Of a stretch of DNA of 64,000 nt, positions 28,921 to 39,471 are shown in pieces. The notes under the pieces are model-generated. The model was not told the origin of the DNA, did not search any database, and saw nothing but the letters and a program-made list of their open reading frames with translations. The stretch comes from Draconibacterium sp. GTDB taxonomy: Bacteria; Bacteroidota; Bacteroidia; Bacteroidales; Prolixibacteraceae. The stretch spans positions 1 to 64,000 of the forward strand of contig JADIYN010000018.1 of assembly GCA_016705335.1 (NCBI GenBank). Direction: 5' to 3'. Each line of letters opens with the position of its first letter. The stretch's first letter is position 1. The position numbers were made by a program, and so were the translations under genes.

Positions 28921-31900
28921 TCACTTCTTTTCCCGAATAATTATCAAGTATCCCTTCCCTTTCGGAACAACAATCGGGTCTTTTGGCGACCAGGTTTTTC
29001 ATCCTGAAAATTATCGATTGCCGGAGCGTAAAACTCAGCTTTTGAAGGATCAATTCCCAATGATTTCCAGTTTACTTCAAGGTTTACTTTATCATCATTT
29101 TCAGCCCAAGTTGCAAGTGCAATCAATGCTTGTTTTCCTTTTTGAATATAGGCAGTTGCGTAAGTATCACTGCTGTTTGTTTTAACCGGATTTGCAGAAT
29201 CCCAGTATCCAATCATTTCACTTTTTTCAATTCCAAATTCGTCCCAGACTTTCCAGATTGGTGCCGGATTTCCAGACCACGGAGCGCGGCTTGTCATTCC
29301 AAAAACCATTCCGCGCCATGGATTTCCACCGTCCTGCAACATTTCTCCCATCAATCCGAACGGAAGTCCTGAAGTTTCAATCAACCAAAAATCGGGACGT
29401 GAATTGTAATCGAAATATTCGCCAAACCACAACCTGTCGATATATGGAAAATGTTCAAGATAAAGGTTCGCACTGTTTGCAAATCCGTCGCGGACATTGA
29501 ATTGGTTTGCAGAGTGCAGGTCAATTAACGCACCCGGATTTCCGCGTTCCAAAACCTTGCGGATGCGTTTCATTGAAGTGCGGTCAAATGCCAGATCGTC
29601 AATATATAACCCGTCAATTCCAACATTTTTCACCAGCCAGTTTAAGCCTTCAATATAAAAGTTGTGCCAGCGCGAAATACCTGTATTTACAACTGCGGCA
29701 TCCTGCAATGTGGGTACAAACCAGGCTGCAATGTAGTTCGAATCGAGGTGTTCCTGCAGCCACGAAAAGCCGCCGCCATTGCCTTCCGAAAAAATTTCAT
29801 TGCCCAGACTTCGCAACATAAATAACTCGGGTGCTTTGTTGGTAAGCTCGCGAACTGTATAATAAATTTTTACTTTCAAATCTTCCGAGTGTGCTTTATC
29901 GATATACGATTTCATCATATTTGGGCGAAAAAACGGGTAATTGATAAACGGATTTATGTCGTTGGCGTGATGCACATTTATTGTATTTGCGCCATAAGCA
30001 ATTACAGTATCAGTGGGTTGATAACTGTGATAATACCTGTTGTGCCAGTGTTTTTGGGTATCAACCTGGCGGAAGGGAGTAACAAGGATATTAAAATAAT
30101 AATGCAGTTGTTCGCCCTTTTTAATTTCACGTTTGCCCGAATAAGAAGTCACCAAAACTGATTCCGAAGCGTTGGGTTTGATTGTAATCCCACCTTTTCC
30201 GGCATTGTACCACGAATCGGGCATGTACAGCGGTTTTTGCAAATAGAAATTTGTGTTCAGCGGGCGCGAGTATTGATTGTCGCGAAAGCGGGTTTGTAAA
30301 CCTGCGTTTACGTCGCCAATCCATGGGCCGTCCTGATTTTTTTCAACAGCCCATTTCCAATTTACATTTTCAGGTCTGAAGCCACCTTTTTCGCCAAGTC
30401 CCATCATATATTTTGCCGCGCCTTTTTGTATCGGTATTTCCAGACGAATGTCCTTTACTGAAATATCTTCAGTAGCAGTAAGTACCAACTCATAATCAAT
30501 GTTGCCATCAAATTCAATTTGTGCGGTTCCCTGCATTGTAAAACCGGGCATTTCGTTACTGATTTCCCATGCAATTGCACCCTCTTTTTGTTTTTTTACT
30601 TTGAAAGACGGATTTTTCCAGCCCGCATTTTTGTTGTTTGTTTCAACAACCAGATTTACCGGGGCAGCCAGAATTTCTTTGCCGGATTCCTGAATTCGTG
30701 TAACACTTTCAGAGTAATAACTTTTTATGCTTTCGGGAAATCCGTTTTTGGCAAAAGTTACTTCGCGACCTAAAAATTTAACTGTGTTTCCTTTCAATTC
30801 CAAAGCCGAATAGGGTGCTACAATTCCATCATCTTCGGCAATAGTTGAGTTTAACCAACGCAAACGAGATAATCGTCCGGGGTCATTGTCACCATGTGCC
30901 AAAATAGTTTCTTCGGGAACAACAAGATGCAGTTCTACTTCCGATTCTTTACTGTTTGCCGGTTTTATCCTGAGCACACTTTTATATTCTCCGGCTTTAA
31001 TATTTTCGGGTACTTGAATGCCAATCCACAAAGGTTGAATTTTCCCTTTTTCAATGTTAACAACCTTTTTAAAAGGTTTTCCTTCCCAATCTGTTCCTTC
31101 GGTATTGAAACTGCTAAATATTTCAGCACCAGCCACAATCGTGTCGCGGTAATTTAATCCTGAAAACTGAACTTCAATATTTTCAAGGTTTTTTTGAACT
31201 GCAAAAACACCAATCTGAAAAGTGAAATATTCGCCTTTCAGCGCTTTTCCCGAAAATTTATTAGTAATTCCGTACTGAATCCATTTTAAAGGCAAATCCG
31301 AAGTCATTCTGATTGAGTTTTCCCTGCTTTCAGCAAACAGAAGGTAATCTACAGGATTATTCCTGACTAATTCTTCAACCTCATTTTTTGTGGCAATTAT
31401 TTCCATCGGGTAAAATGAGTTAAACGGGTCGATGGACTGAAATTGTACAAGCGTTGATTTTGGCAGACTGTCAGGATTTTTAGCAGCTGCTTCAGCTTTT
31501 ACTAACCAACTTTTTTCAGCTTTCGATTCAAAACCCGGGTAAGTAACTTTTGGATAATTGCTCCGTCCATGCATAAAATGTTTCAGATAGTACACATAAT
31601 ATTCTCCCGGAGTTGTAACCGGTTGAAACAGGATGTCGCCAAACTCACGGTTAATGTTAACCGGAAGTACATTTTTTATCTGCTTTCCTGTTTTTGCATC
31701 CACAATAATTATGGTTTTCTCTTCAGGGTTGAAATCCCGTCGGCGCCATTGAATATGTGCCAAAACAACATCGGTTGTGTTTTCAACTTTTATAACAGCG
31801 CGGTGGTTTCCAAGCGAATCGGCATCCCAGAATCCGGTTCCATACAATTCCGGATTTAAAAATTTATTTTCCTGCGCATTTACAACCAAAGTTAAAAGAC

Positions 31901-31934
31901 TAAAAAACAGGATAAAAAATGTGGTAATCTTCAT
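28921..31934 (-). CDS. DUF6067-like glycoside hydrolase-type secreted protein, C-terminal frameshift
   Basis: The protein has a signal peptide (MKITTFFILFFSLLTLVVNAQ), N-terminal beta-sandwich domains and a TIM-barrel-like part with FRPNMMKSYIDKAHSEDLKV, IDGLYIDDLAFDRTSMKRIR (a likely acidic active-site region) and RPDFWLIETSGLPFGLMGEM. The shape resembles DUF6067/GH123-like proteins of Bacteroidota; the exact sugar is unknown. The frame slips at 28987-28993. One extra base replaces the tail RQKTRLLFRKGRDT by SPKDPIVVPKGKGYLIIIRE and moves the stop to 28921, giving 1,004 residues with a proper final beta strand. It is the last gene of the SusC/D locus. Confidence 0.75.
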
Positions 31935-31958
31935 ATTTTAAATTTTGAGGAAAAGCAG

Positions 31959-34900
31959 TTATTTATTTAAATCGATAATAGCGAGAATCAACGCCAAACC
32001 TGTGTCTCTAACTTTTGGATTATAAAAGGAACTTCCATTTTCAACTTCAATTTTGTGAAGCAGGTTTTCTGCTTTCTCATTTTCCCCATTAAATTTTGCA
32101 AGATTCCACTGCGCGATCAGGTTTTTAGGTTCGTTCTCAATTTTCCGGTTTAACAAATCTGTCGCTTCTTTTTCCCTTCCGGCCTTTTTCATCAAAATGG
32201 CGCCAAGATAATCGCTTGAACTTGCACTCGTTGATTTTAGTGTTGACTCAATTACTTTAGTTTCGAATACTTTTGCTTTAATTTCGTTTTTATTTTTTGT
32301 CCAGTAAAGGCTTTCCAAATAATCTTCAATGCGTTCATCAGTATCGTAAGGTTTCCCAACTCCAAGGTTTTCAGGCCATTCCCTCGACATGTTTATAAGT
32401 GAAAGTGCCTTTTTATTTTCTTGTTTTGCAGATTATTCACCGCATCCAAAATACAAGCCTGCCGATAGGTTGTTCTGCCATAGCTTGCACCTTCATTGGG
32501 TAAAATGTTGGTTTTTGTAAGCATATTCAATGCCTCTTTATATTCTCCCGAAATCAACAAATTTTTTGCTAATTGGTAAGCAAGAATATAATTTTCAGGG
32601 AATTGCGCATATCCTTTTTGTGCCCATTCAAGCGCTTTATCATACTGCTGATTATCTTCGTAAAATGTGGACAGAGCCAATACAGTGCGCCATTCGTTGG
32701 GTGCAAGTTGCCAGGCTTTTAATAAATCTGTTTCGCCATTGTAACCTGATTTTCTATTCAGTAATTCAAAACGGGTGAGATAAAAAGCATAAAATTCGGG
32801 TTGCATTTCACAACTTTTAAAATACTTTTCGGTTGTTTCAACCTGCCCTTTCGACCAGTAAATTAAACCCAGGTAATAACTGTTTTTCCAGTTTTTATTT
32901 TGGGTTTGCGCCCATTCCAGCACATTCACAGTTTCATCGCGAAACGGAAAATTAAAAGCAACAGACGCAGAAGTTGCCTTTTCAAGAATTTGGGTGTCTT
33001 TTAAAATGTAAGCCAGCCAATAATTAATAAGCGGGGTTGGATTTGTCGATTTTAAAACCTTGACTGCCTTTTCATTTAAACCCAGATTGAAATACCAAAT
33101 TGCAAGTTCAAGACAGATTTGGTCGGGCATTTCGTAGTTCAGTACTTTGGCGAAATCATCGTTTTTTTCAAATCTGGCGAAGGAATTTAAGGGATCGGCA
33201 TTCAAAATTTCATTCAAAACAGATTCACGATCTTTCAACTGCCCGTTTTTCTCAAAAACCAAAGCTTTCAGTTTTAAAGCGTTGATATTATATCGGTTAT
33301 AATCGAGCGACTGATTGGCGTATTTAAGGCATTTCTGCATTTCGCCATCGGTAAAATAAATAGCGGCAATTTGCGCATAGGCAACCGACTTGTAAGCAAC
33401 CGACCTGGCAGCCATGCTAAAAGCGTCAAGCGCATCGAATTTTTTATTGAGTTTCTTGCTTACAAGACCGAAAATATAATTTGCTTCAGGATGATAAGTG
33501 TCATTTGCCAGGGCTTTCAGCGCAAATTCATTTGCCATTTTGTAATCCATGCTGCGATAACACAATCCGGCCATGCGTGTCAAAGCTTCAGTATTAAAAA
33601 CATCTTTTTGTAAAACCTGCTCGTATTTTTCGCGAGCTTCGCTGTAAAGTCTTTGTTTTTCAAGTTCAGTTCCGTCTGTTAAAATTCCGTCAACTGATTC
33701 CCAATCGTAATCCTTATTTATTAATCCGGGTTTCGAAAGTTTCCTTTCTTCAATTTCTTTTGAGTTAAAAGAGAAATCATTCCCAATTTTTACTTCGATG
33801 TTCTCTGCGGAACCAACTTCCAAAGTTTCGGTTACAAATTCAGTTGGTTTTAGTTTGATGTTTTTTCTGAAGATTTCTTTACCATCGGCAGTTACAAGCA
33901 ATTCGTCATCTATCACCTGATTGGCGCAAAACCGATTTTCACCTGACCTGCATTTCTTTCAAAATTCAACGAACCTGTTTCATCTGCTTTTACCATGCCG
34001 CCAATCCCTTTTACCGGAAACCAGAGTTCAGTAAATTTATGTTCTGATCCCTCATCGAAAAAAAGGTGTTTAAACGGTGAATAAGTGCTGTTAGTCGCTG
34101 CCTGATTAAACAATAATCCGGTTTGTATTTCGGTGTATTGAATATTCCCGGGATCTGTTAAAAGATCGGCCCAGATTTCGCCTTCACGGGATAAAGCCCA
34201 TAACCAGATTTTTGCCCAGGTTTTTCATCATACGGCGACCAATGACCCAGCCCGAAATTTTTATTTTGAAAATAACACAAAAAACCTTCGGCATATTCGC
34301 GCAAAACGTGGTATGATTTTGGCCCGCCAAATGAGTTGTTTTTGTATTCCGAAATTTTTATTCCGTCTTTGTTTACCGGCCATGAACCGTATTCTCCTCC
34401 ATGTCCGATTTCAGTGTGCCCCGGGAAAAAATATTCCAAATCATAGGAAGCATCCACTGAAGCGGTCATCCAATTATACAACGAAGTTTTTTGATCGGAA
34501 GGATTGTACCAAAGAGCTTTGGTTTCAAAATAGGAGGCATTTGCGGGCAGGCGGACTTCCACTCTCCATTCTGTGCGAGAAGTAATATCGGGTGCTCCAA
34601 CAATGCAACTCACGCTTCCATCATCGTTGTTTTTCAAAATATAATTAACTGGCGACGCGGTTGTTGGTGCGTGGCCAATTGAGCCAAAATTGAATTCAAT
34701 TCCTCCTGAAGTCCAGGCGCCACGCATGGCGATATCGCGAAATTTTACCACTTTATTAAAGTAGATAAACTCTTCTCCGGTTGATTTTTCAATGGCTCCG
34801 AGCACTTTCCCTCCAATTTCGGGCGCTACATAAACCTTAATATATTCATTTTCGAGCGTTACGATTTTCCATTCCTGCTCAATACCAACATTTGAAAATC

Positions 34901-35072
34901 CATCGAATCTAAAATAGGGATAAAACTTTGTGATTCGTGCAACAGGATCGGGATCGGAATAGGCGTAGGTTTTAAACTTTACAGCGTTTTCGGTAATTGT
35001 GGCTTGCGAAATTGCATTTTCTGTAATAAACAAAAACAGCCCGCAGATTAGTAAAAAATGAACCAGTTTCAT
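31959..35072 (-). CDS. DUF5107 and TPR domain secreted protein, three frameshifts
   Basis: A signal peptide leads into an N-terminal DUF5107 domain (aldose-epimerase-like beta-sandwich: VYVAPEIGGKVLGAIEKSTG, IEFNFGSIGHAPTTASPVNY). The second half is tetratricopeptide repeats (LYSEAREKYEQVLQKDVFNT, ALARMAG-like and AWQLAPNEW units). Frames change at 34209-34213 (A run), 33916-33917 (G pair) and 32410-32414 (A run). One added base at each restores KPGQKIWLWALSREGEIWAD, FAPIRVIDDELL and KKIKKALSLINMSREWP and gives about 1,038 residues, normal for the family. It lies between the sulfotransferase and the glycosidase in one transcription unit. It probably binds or processes an imported glycan (inference). 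Confidence 0.82.
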
Positions 35073-35177
35073 GATTTTAGATTTTATTGGATTATACTGA
35101 TAATAATGAATAAACTTTAAAATATATTCAAGTCAGATTATGTCTAAATTACTGAAATAAAAAACATACAACAACAA

Positions 35178-36215
35178 TTAACCAAAGCTGACGACAGTTT
35201 TTTTTGTATTTCTTTTCTGAATTTCTTTTAAAAGAAGATCTTGTTTTTCCCTTAATTTCATTCCATCAGGATCGGCCGACAGATTTGCAATTTCTTTTAA
35301 TCTGTAATTTTCGTTGTTGAATTCCTTCACTTCATTTTCAGTAAAAGGTGTGCCGTTTAAAATGCCTGAATTTTCCAAAGTATAACCCAGTTGCTGCAAC
35401 ACTCCTCCGGCTTGTTTTTCGAAAATTGCAATTTCCATTGGGGTAAGTTCAGTTTTAAATTTATTCGAATTGTTTTTAAGAATCGGCCTGGCAACATTTT
35501 CCCACATTTTCCCGGCAACTGCTGTGTTTCTTGATTCTTCAGAATGATAAAAATCAAAAACCTCATTTTTTAATTCGATATTTAAAAACGAACAAATCCG
35601 CTTCAACTCTTTTTTTGGATGATGCAAAAGGTTTTCATAACTCACTTTCAAAAAACGGCTTTCTTCAATATTTTTTTCAAGTTCTATACAGGCTTTTTGG
35701 TTCGAAGCCCACTGATTTGCAATATGATAAACATGTTTTTCTCCAACAATTGCTTTTTTGAATGAACAGGCAACATCACGACCATCACGAAATAAAAAAA
35801 TGTAACGCATTTGCAAACCCGATTCCTCTAATTCTGCGGCATATTTTACGTTGATCATGCTCTTGCAAATCCAGTAATCAGCATTTTCCGATTCGGCTTT
35901 CAAATCATAAACTACCCTGAAAACTTCGATTAAAGAATTGTTTTTGCAGCGATTTATAATTTCGTTTCTGTTAAAGGTTACACAAGTCCATGGAACCGGG
36001 TTACATTCAACAAGTTTGCAAACATCGTCAACTAAAGCAAAGAAATTATCGCTGATTTCCAAATTGCCGTAAATGTGTAACAAAGGGAAAAACCGTTGTA
36101 AAATATGGGGTGGATGGGGAGCAGTTATTTCGTCGAGCTGGTTGAGCATCAAACGCAACATATTTGAGCCTGAACGCTGTGTGCCAATTATTTGTATCGC
36201 TTGTGCGGTTTGCAT
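35178..36215 (-). CDS. PAPS-dependent sulfotransferase family protein
   Basis: The 345-residue protein begins with the 5'-phosphosulfate loop IIGTQRSGSNMLRLMLNQ (residues 9-26). The 3'-phosphate-binding region is seen in LFRDGRDVACSFKKAI and FLKVSYENLLHHPKKELKRI. Enzymes of this type move a sulfo group from PAPS to a hydroxyl or amine of a carbohydrate or other acceptor. No signal peptide is present, so it acts in the cytoplasm. The C-terminal 60 residues are charged helices. It starts two bases after the arylsulfotransferase stop, so the two genes are surely cotranscribed. The acceptor is unknown. Confidence 0.85.
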   Translation of the reverse strand: MQTAQAIQIIGTQRSGSNMLRLMLNQLDEITAPHPPHILQRFFPLLHIYGNLEISDNFFALVDDVCKLVECNPVPWTCVTFNRNEIINRCKNNSLIEVFRVVYDLKAESENADYWICKSMINVKYAAELEESGLQMRYIFLFRDGRDVACSFKKAIVGEKHVYHIANQWASNQKACIELEKNIEESRFLKVSYENLLHHPKKELKRICSFLNIELKNEVFDFYHSEESRNTAVAGKMWENVARPILKNNSNKFKTELTPMEIAIFEKQAGGVLQQLGYTLENSGILNGTPFTENEVKEFNNENYRLKEIANLSADPDGMKLREKQDLLLKEIQKRNTKKTVVSFG

Positions 36216-36217
36216 AT

Positions 36218-37709
36218 TTAGTTTTTTACAAAATATTTATCCCAGATTTTTGCCTGAATATATTCAACTCTGTAAGGTACAAACGGCGAATCCATTTCCC
36301 AAAGAATATTTCCGGCTTTGTCGGTTATCAACACAGAACCGGTTTTTGCACTTGTTTGCAACAGATTTCCGTTTTGAAGCAAATATCCATTTCCCATTCT
36401 TGAAGTATATTTTACGGTTGGCAGCGGTGCATTAATAATTGTTGTGGCCGTCATTTCAGTTTTATCCAACCTAAATGACAATGATCAGGATACTTCCTTG
36501 AAAAGGTTATTGTCAAAAGCATATAATCGCCGTCATAATTCACATTTACAGAATGTTGAAACGAAAAATAAGCTGCTGTATCCATTTTGAAATCTCCGTT
36601 TTTCCCTAATTTCCAGATCAGTTCGCCGGTTTTTGAGTTTATTTTCCAAATTTGATCTTCCATTGCAACCGAAACAAGATAATTTCCATCGGTATCAAAA
36701 TTAAGTGCGTTCATATGAAAACGGTCGTAACCAAATTCATCTATTAACGAGTCTTTTTCAATATTCCACATATCCCAAACCGACCATTTCCAGATTTCAT
36801 TTCCCAGTGTATCCAACACAACAATTCCATCGCCAACTAAGGTGTCGGGTGCAGCTTCGGGTTTATTCGGATTTTGATACAATTTTGTGGATCGGTACAA
36901 AGTATGAATATGATTGTTTTTATCCATCCTTAAATCGTGGTGGATCAAATCGTTTTCAACTTTACCTTTCATCTCCAGCCGCCAAAATGTTATGCCTGTT
37001 AAATCGATTTCAACCATTGCAGTTCCGCCGGCAAAACCTATTTTACCACGACGCATGGGTTTTTGGATTTCTTCGAGGATTTTGCGGTGCTCTTTTGGTT
37101 TGTCGTCAATTTCGTCTTTGTTAGGCGGACGAAGCATTGCCAAAATTGTACCACGTGGCGTTACTGTTGCTGCTCTTACACCAATATCGTCAACCTGCCA
37201 GTGCCATTTAACTTTTCCATCGGCATCTATCATTGCCACAAACCCGGGCATCCGGGCATAACAAATCATTAACATGCCGTCTCCAAATGCGTTTTTGTCG
37301 AAAGGTGCACCATTACCAACCCAATGAAAATCAAGCCAGGGCGATTGCTCCCTTGTTTTAAAAGAAAGAACACTTGATTCTACATCAATCAATCTGTCGA
37401 TAACGATTTGATAATTGTAAGTTTTGTTTGTTTCGAGTAACAACAACTGAACTGCATGTTTTAAACCTTTGGGAGATTTTACTGATTGAAATTTTTCGGT
37501 AGAACCTTCCACCCAGTATTTTACCGACAAAACTGCCGGCTTATCAAGTTCAACAGCAATTTCTTCCTGAAAAGCATTGTTATTGGGCGAGCTCAAAAGA
37601 ACATTTTTATGGAAATATTACGGGAATTAAACCAAACAACAGCAACTGCTGAAAGCACAAAAAAAGTAATCAAAGCACTTGATTTCCAATATGTTCTTTT
37701 TTTATTCAT
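36218..37709 (-). CDS. arylsulfotransferase (ASST) family protein, two frameshifts and one TGA
   Basis: The true start appears to be ATG 37709, giving MNKKRTYWKSSALITFFVLS, a basic N-terminus plus membrane anchor. A missing A at 37604-37608 separates it from the main frame. The body is a beta-propeller with ASST hallmarks: DLIHHDLRMDKNNHIHTL, DRFHMNALNFDTDGNYLVS, INSKTGELIWKLG and FSFQHSVNVNYDGDYML. Another lost base at 36515-36518 and a TGA at 36485-36487 separate the last 90 residues (LSFRLDKTEMTATT onward). The corrected length is about 497. ASST enzymes transfer sulfate between phenolic compounds without PAPS. Pairing with a PAPS enzyme in a SusC/D locus is unusual. Confidence 0.8.
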
Positions 37710-37825
37710 AAAAATTAAAACAGTAAGTAAATTTAAAAAATGTATTAAAGTTTTATTGACTTTGTCAGATACTGATACTGTTAGTCGGAAAGCATCCTAT
37801 ACAGAAAAGTCAGTTAAAAGTTTAA

Positions 37826-37855
37826 AAACCGTTGGCAATAAATTGCCAACGGTTT
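37826..37855 (-). terminator. hairpin terminator after susD
   Basis: A perfect 13-bp stem (AAACCGTTGGCAA/TTGCCAACGGTTT, 4-base loop) lies 49 bases past the SusD stop; on the minus strand the stem ends in GGTTTTTAAACTTTT. It may attenuate reading from susCD into the arylsulfotransferase gene. It could also act on the plus strand. Confidence 0.7.
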
Positions 37856-37903
37856 CAATCTATCGTTTTTCCCTTTTAAAAATTAATAGAGAAATTATTC
37901 AAC

Positions 37904-39433
37904 CTATTTAGGCAACCTAACTAAATTTTCCGAAGCCATGTTGGTATTCAATTGTGCATCAACCAAAGGATAAGGAAAAAATTTCATGTTTGCAGTTACC
38001 GAAGGCGCCAAACCACGCGATTGTAAATAGGTATTACAAACCTCTTCGTATTTGCCAAAACGAAGTAAATCTGGCCGTCTTTTATATTCAAAAACAAATT
38101 CAAATCCTCTTTCATCAAGAATTTTATCAGCCATTTCAGCTTTTGAAGCCGGAACCGGAAAACCAGAATCGCCATATAAGGGAGCCCCTGCTCTTTGGCG
38201 AATTTCATTCAAATACGGAAGTGCCGCAGTTGGTCCGTTCAATTCGTTCTCAATTTCAGCTTTGCTAAGAATTGCTTCAGCCAAACGGAAGACCGGAATA
38301 GTGCGTCCATCATAATAAGCCGGATCCACCATTTCGTAAGAATATTTCATGGTAGCCACATTTTTAAGCAATTTAACTGTATCGCTTGGTGGCACAGTTT
38401 GACCGGGTTCGGGCATCATATAGAAAAATCCATTTTCGGTGGTTTCGTCGCGATTGGAAAGTCCTTCATAATTGTAATAGAAGAACTGTTTCCGTGGATC
38501 TGCATCATCGTATTTCCTCCAGAAATAAAGAGAAACAGCATAATATTGCCAACGGTTTTGCACTTCAGGATGATCAGCCGGACCGAAATGGTTTGTAATT
38601 TCACCACCATTCTGACCAGATTCGTGCATTATGCAGAAAATCATTCCGGCATCGTGTTTATTGCTTTCCGACCATATATTTTTAAAATCGGGATTCAGCT
38701 TATAAACACCTTCGGTGCGTAACTGCAAAACCATGTCGATATATGTTTTTGCATTTGCATAATCATGGGCACGCATATAAACATTTCCCAATAACATTGC
38801 TGCAGCACCTTTTGTAGCCCTTGTTAATCCATCGTTGAGCGACCATGATTTTGGAAGATTATCAATAGCATATTTACAATCTTCAATTATTACTTTATCA
38901 ACTTCGGAGACAGGAGAAAGCGCCATATCATATGTTTCAGTGGGACTAATAACTTCTGTTATTAATGGCACCGGCCCCCATGAATCAGTTGCATCGCGAT
39001 AAGCCAGTGCTCTTAAAAAACGGGCCTGTGCAATTATTTGATTCTTTTTTGTTTCATCTATTTCAACTCCTGCAACCCTGTCGATCAGCAAATTTGTATT
39101 ACTTACTACCTCAAACATATACCGCCAGTTATATTGAAAATAACGGTTGTTGGCATCATAAGTGAAGTTGCTAAGTTTAGTCGGATCTCCTGCTGCCGTT
39201 GAGAATCCCATATCTGTAGTATAATCGGTAGTCATAACCAAATATCCATTATAGTACATCCAGCCATCACCGGGAAATGGGGCAAGGTCGGCATAACATC
39301 CAACAAGTGCTGCATTAATATCACTTTCTGTTGAATATGCATTGGATGTTGTCATGTCGCTATACATTTCTGGCTCCAGATTGGTACAACTTGCCATTAA
39401 AACCAGTGCTAATAGTATTATTATATTTTTCAT
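37904..39433 (-). CDS. SusD/RagB family glycan-binding lipoprotein
   Basis: The protein begins at ATG 39433 (an upstream in-frame ATG at 39451 is less likely) with a lipoprotein signal (IIILLALVLMASC-T). It carries SusD hallmarks: ARFLRALAYRDATDSWGPVP, KGAAAMLLGNVYMRAHDYANA (TPR helices) and FRLAEAILSKAEIENELNGP, ending in FPYPLVDAQLNTN. SusD sits on the outer leaflet over the SusC barrel and captures the substrate. It follows SusC by 38 bases. About 509 residues, complete. Confidence 0.95.
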   Translation of the reverse strand: MKNIIILLALVLMASCTNLEPEMYSDMTTSNAYSTESDINAALVGCYADLAPFPGDGWMYYNGYLVMTTDYTTDMGFSTAAGDPTKLSNFTYDANNRYFQYNWRYMFEVVSNTNLLIDRVAGVEIDETKKNQIIAQARFLRALAYRDATDSWGPVPLITEVISPTETYDMALSPVSEVDKVIIEDCKYAIDNLPKSWSLNDGLTRATKGAAAMLLGNVYMRAHDYANAKTYIDMVLQLRTEGVYKLNPDFKNIWSESNKHDAGMIFCIMHESGQNGGEITNHFGPADHPEVQNRWQYYAVSLYFWRKYDDADPRKQFFYYNYEGLSNRDETTENGFFYMMPEPGQTVPPSDTVKLLKNVATMKYSYEMVDPAYYDGRTIPVFRLAEAILSKAEIENELNGPTAALPYLNEIRQRAGAPLYGDSGFPVPASKAEMADKILDERGFEFVFEYKRRPDLLRFGKYEEVCNTYLQSRGLAPSVTANMKFFPYPLVDAQLNTNMASENLVRLPK

Positions 39434-39471
39434 TTTATTTATATTTTTCATTTTATAAAATATTAGCTTAC

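Noticed and set aside
38195..38722. 175-residue open frame on the plus strand
   Set aside because: Antisense shadow of the SusD gene with no family match.
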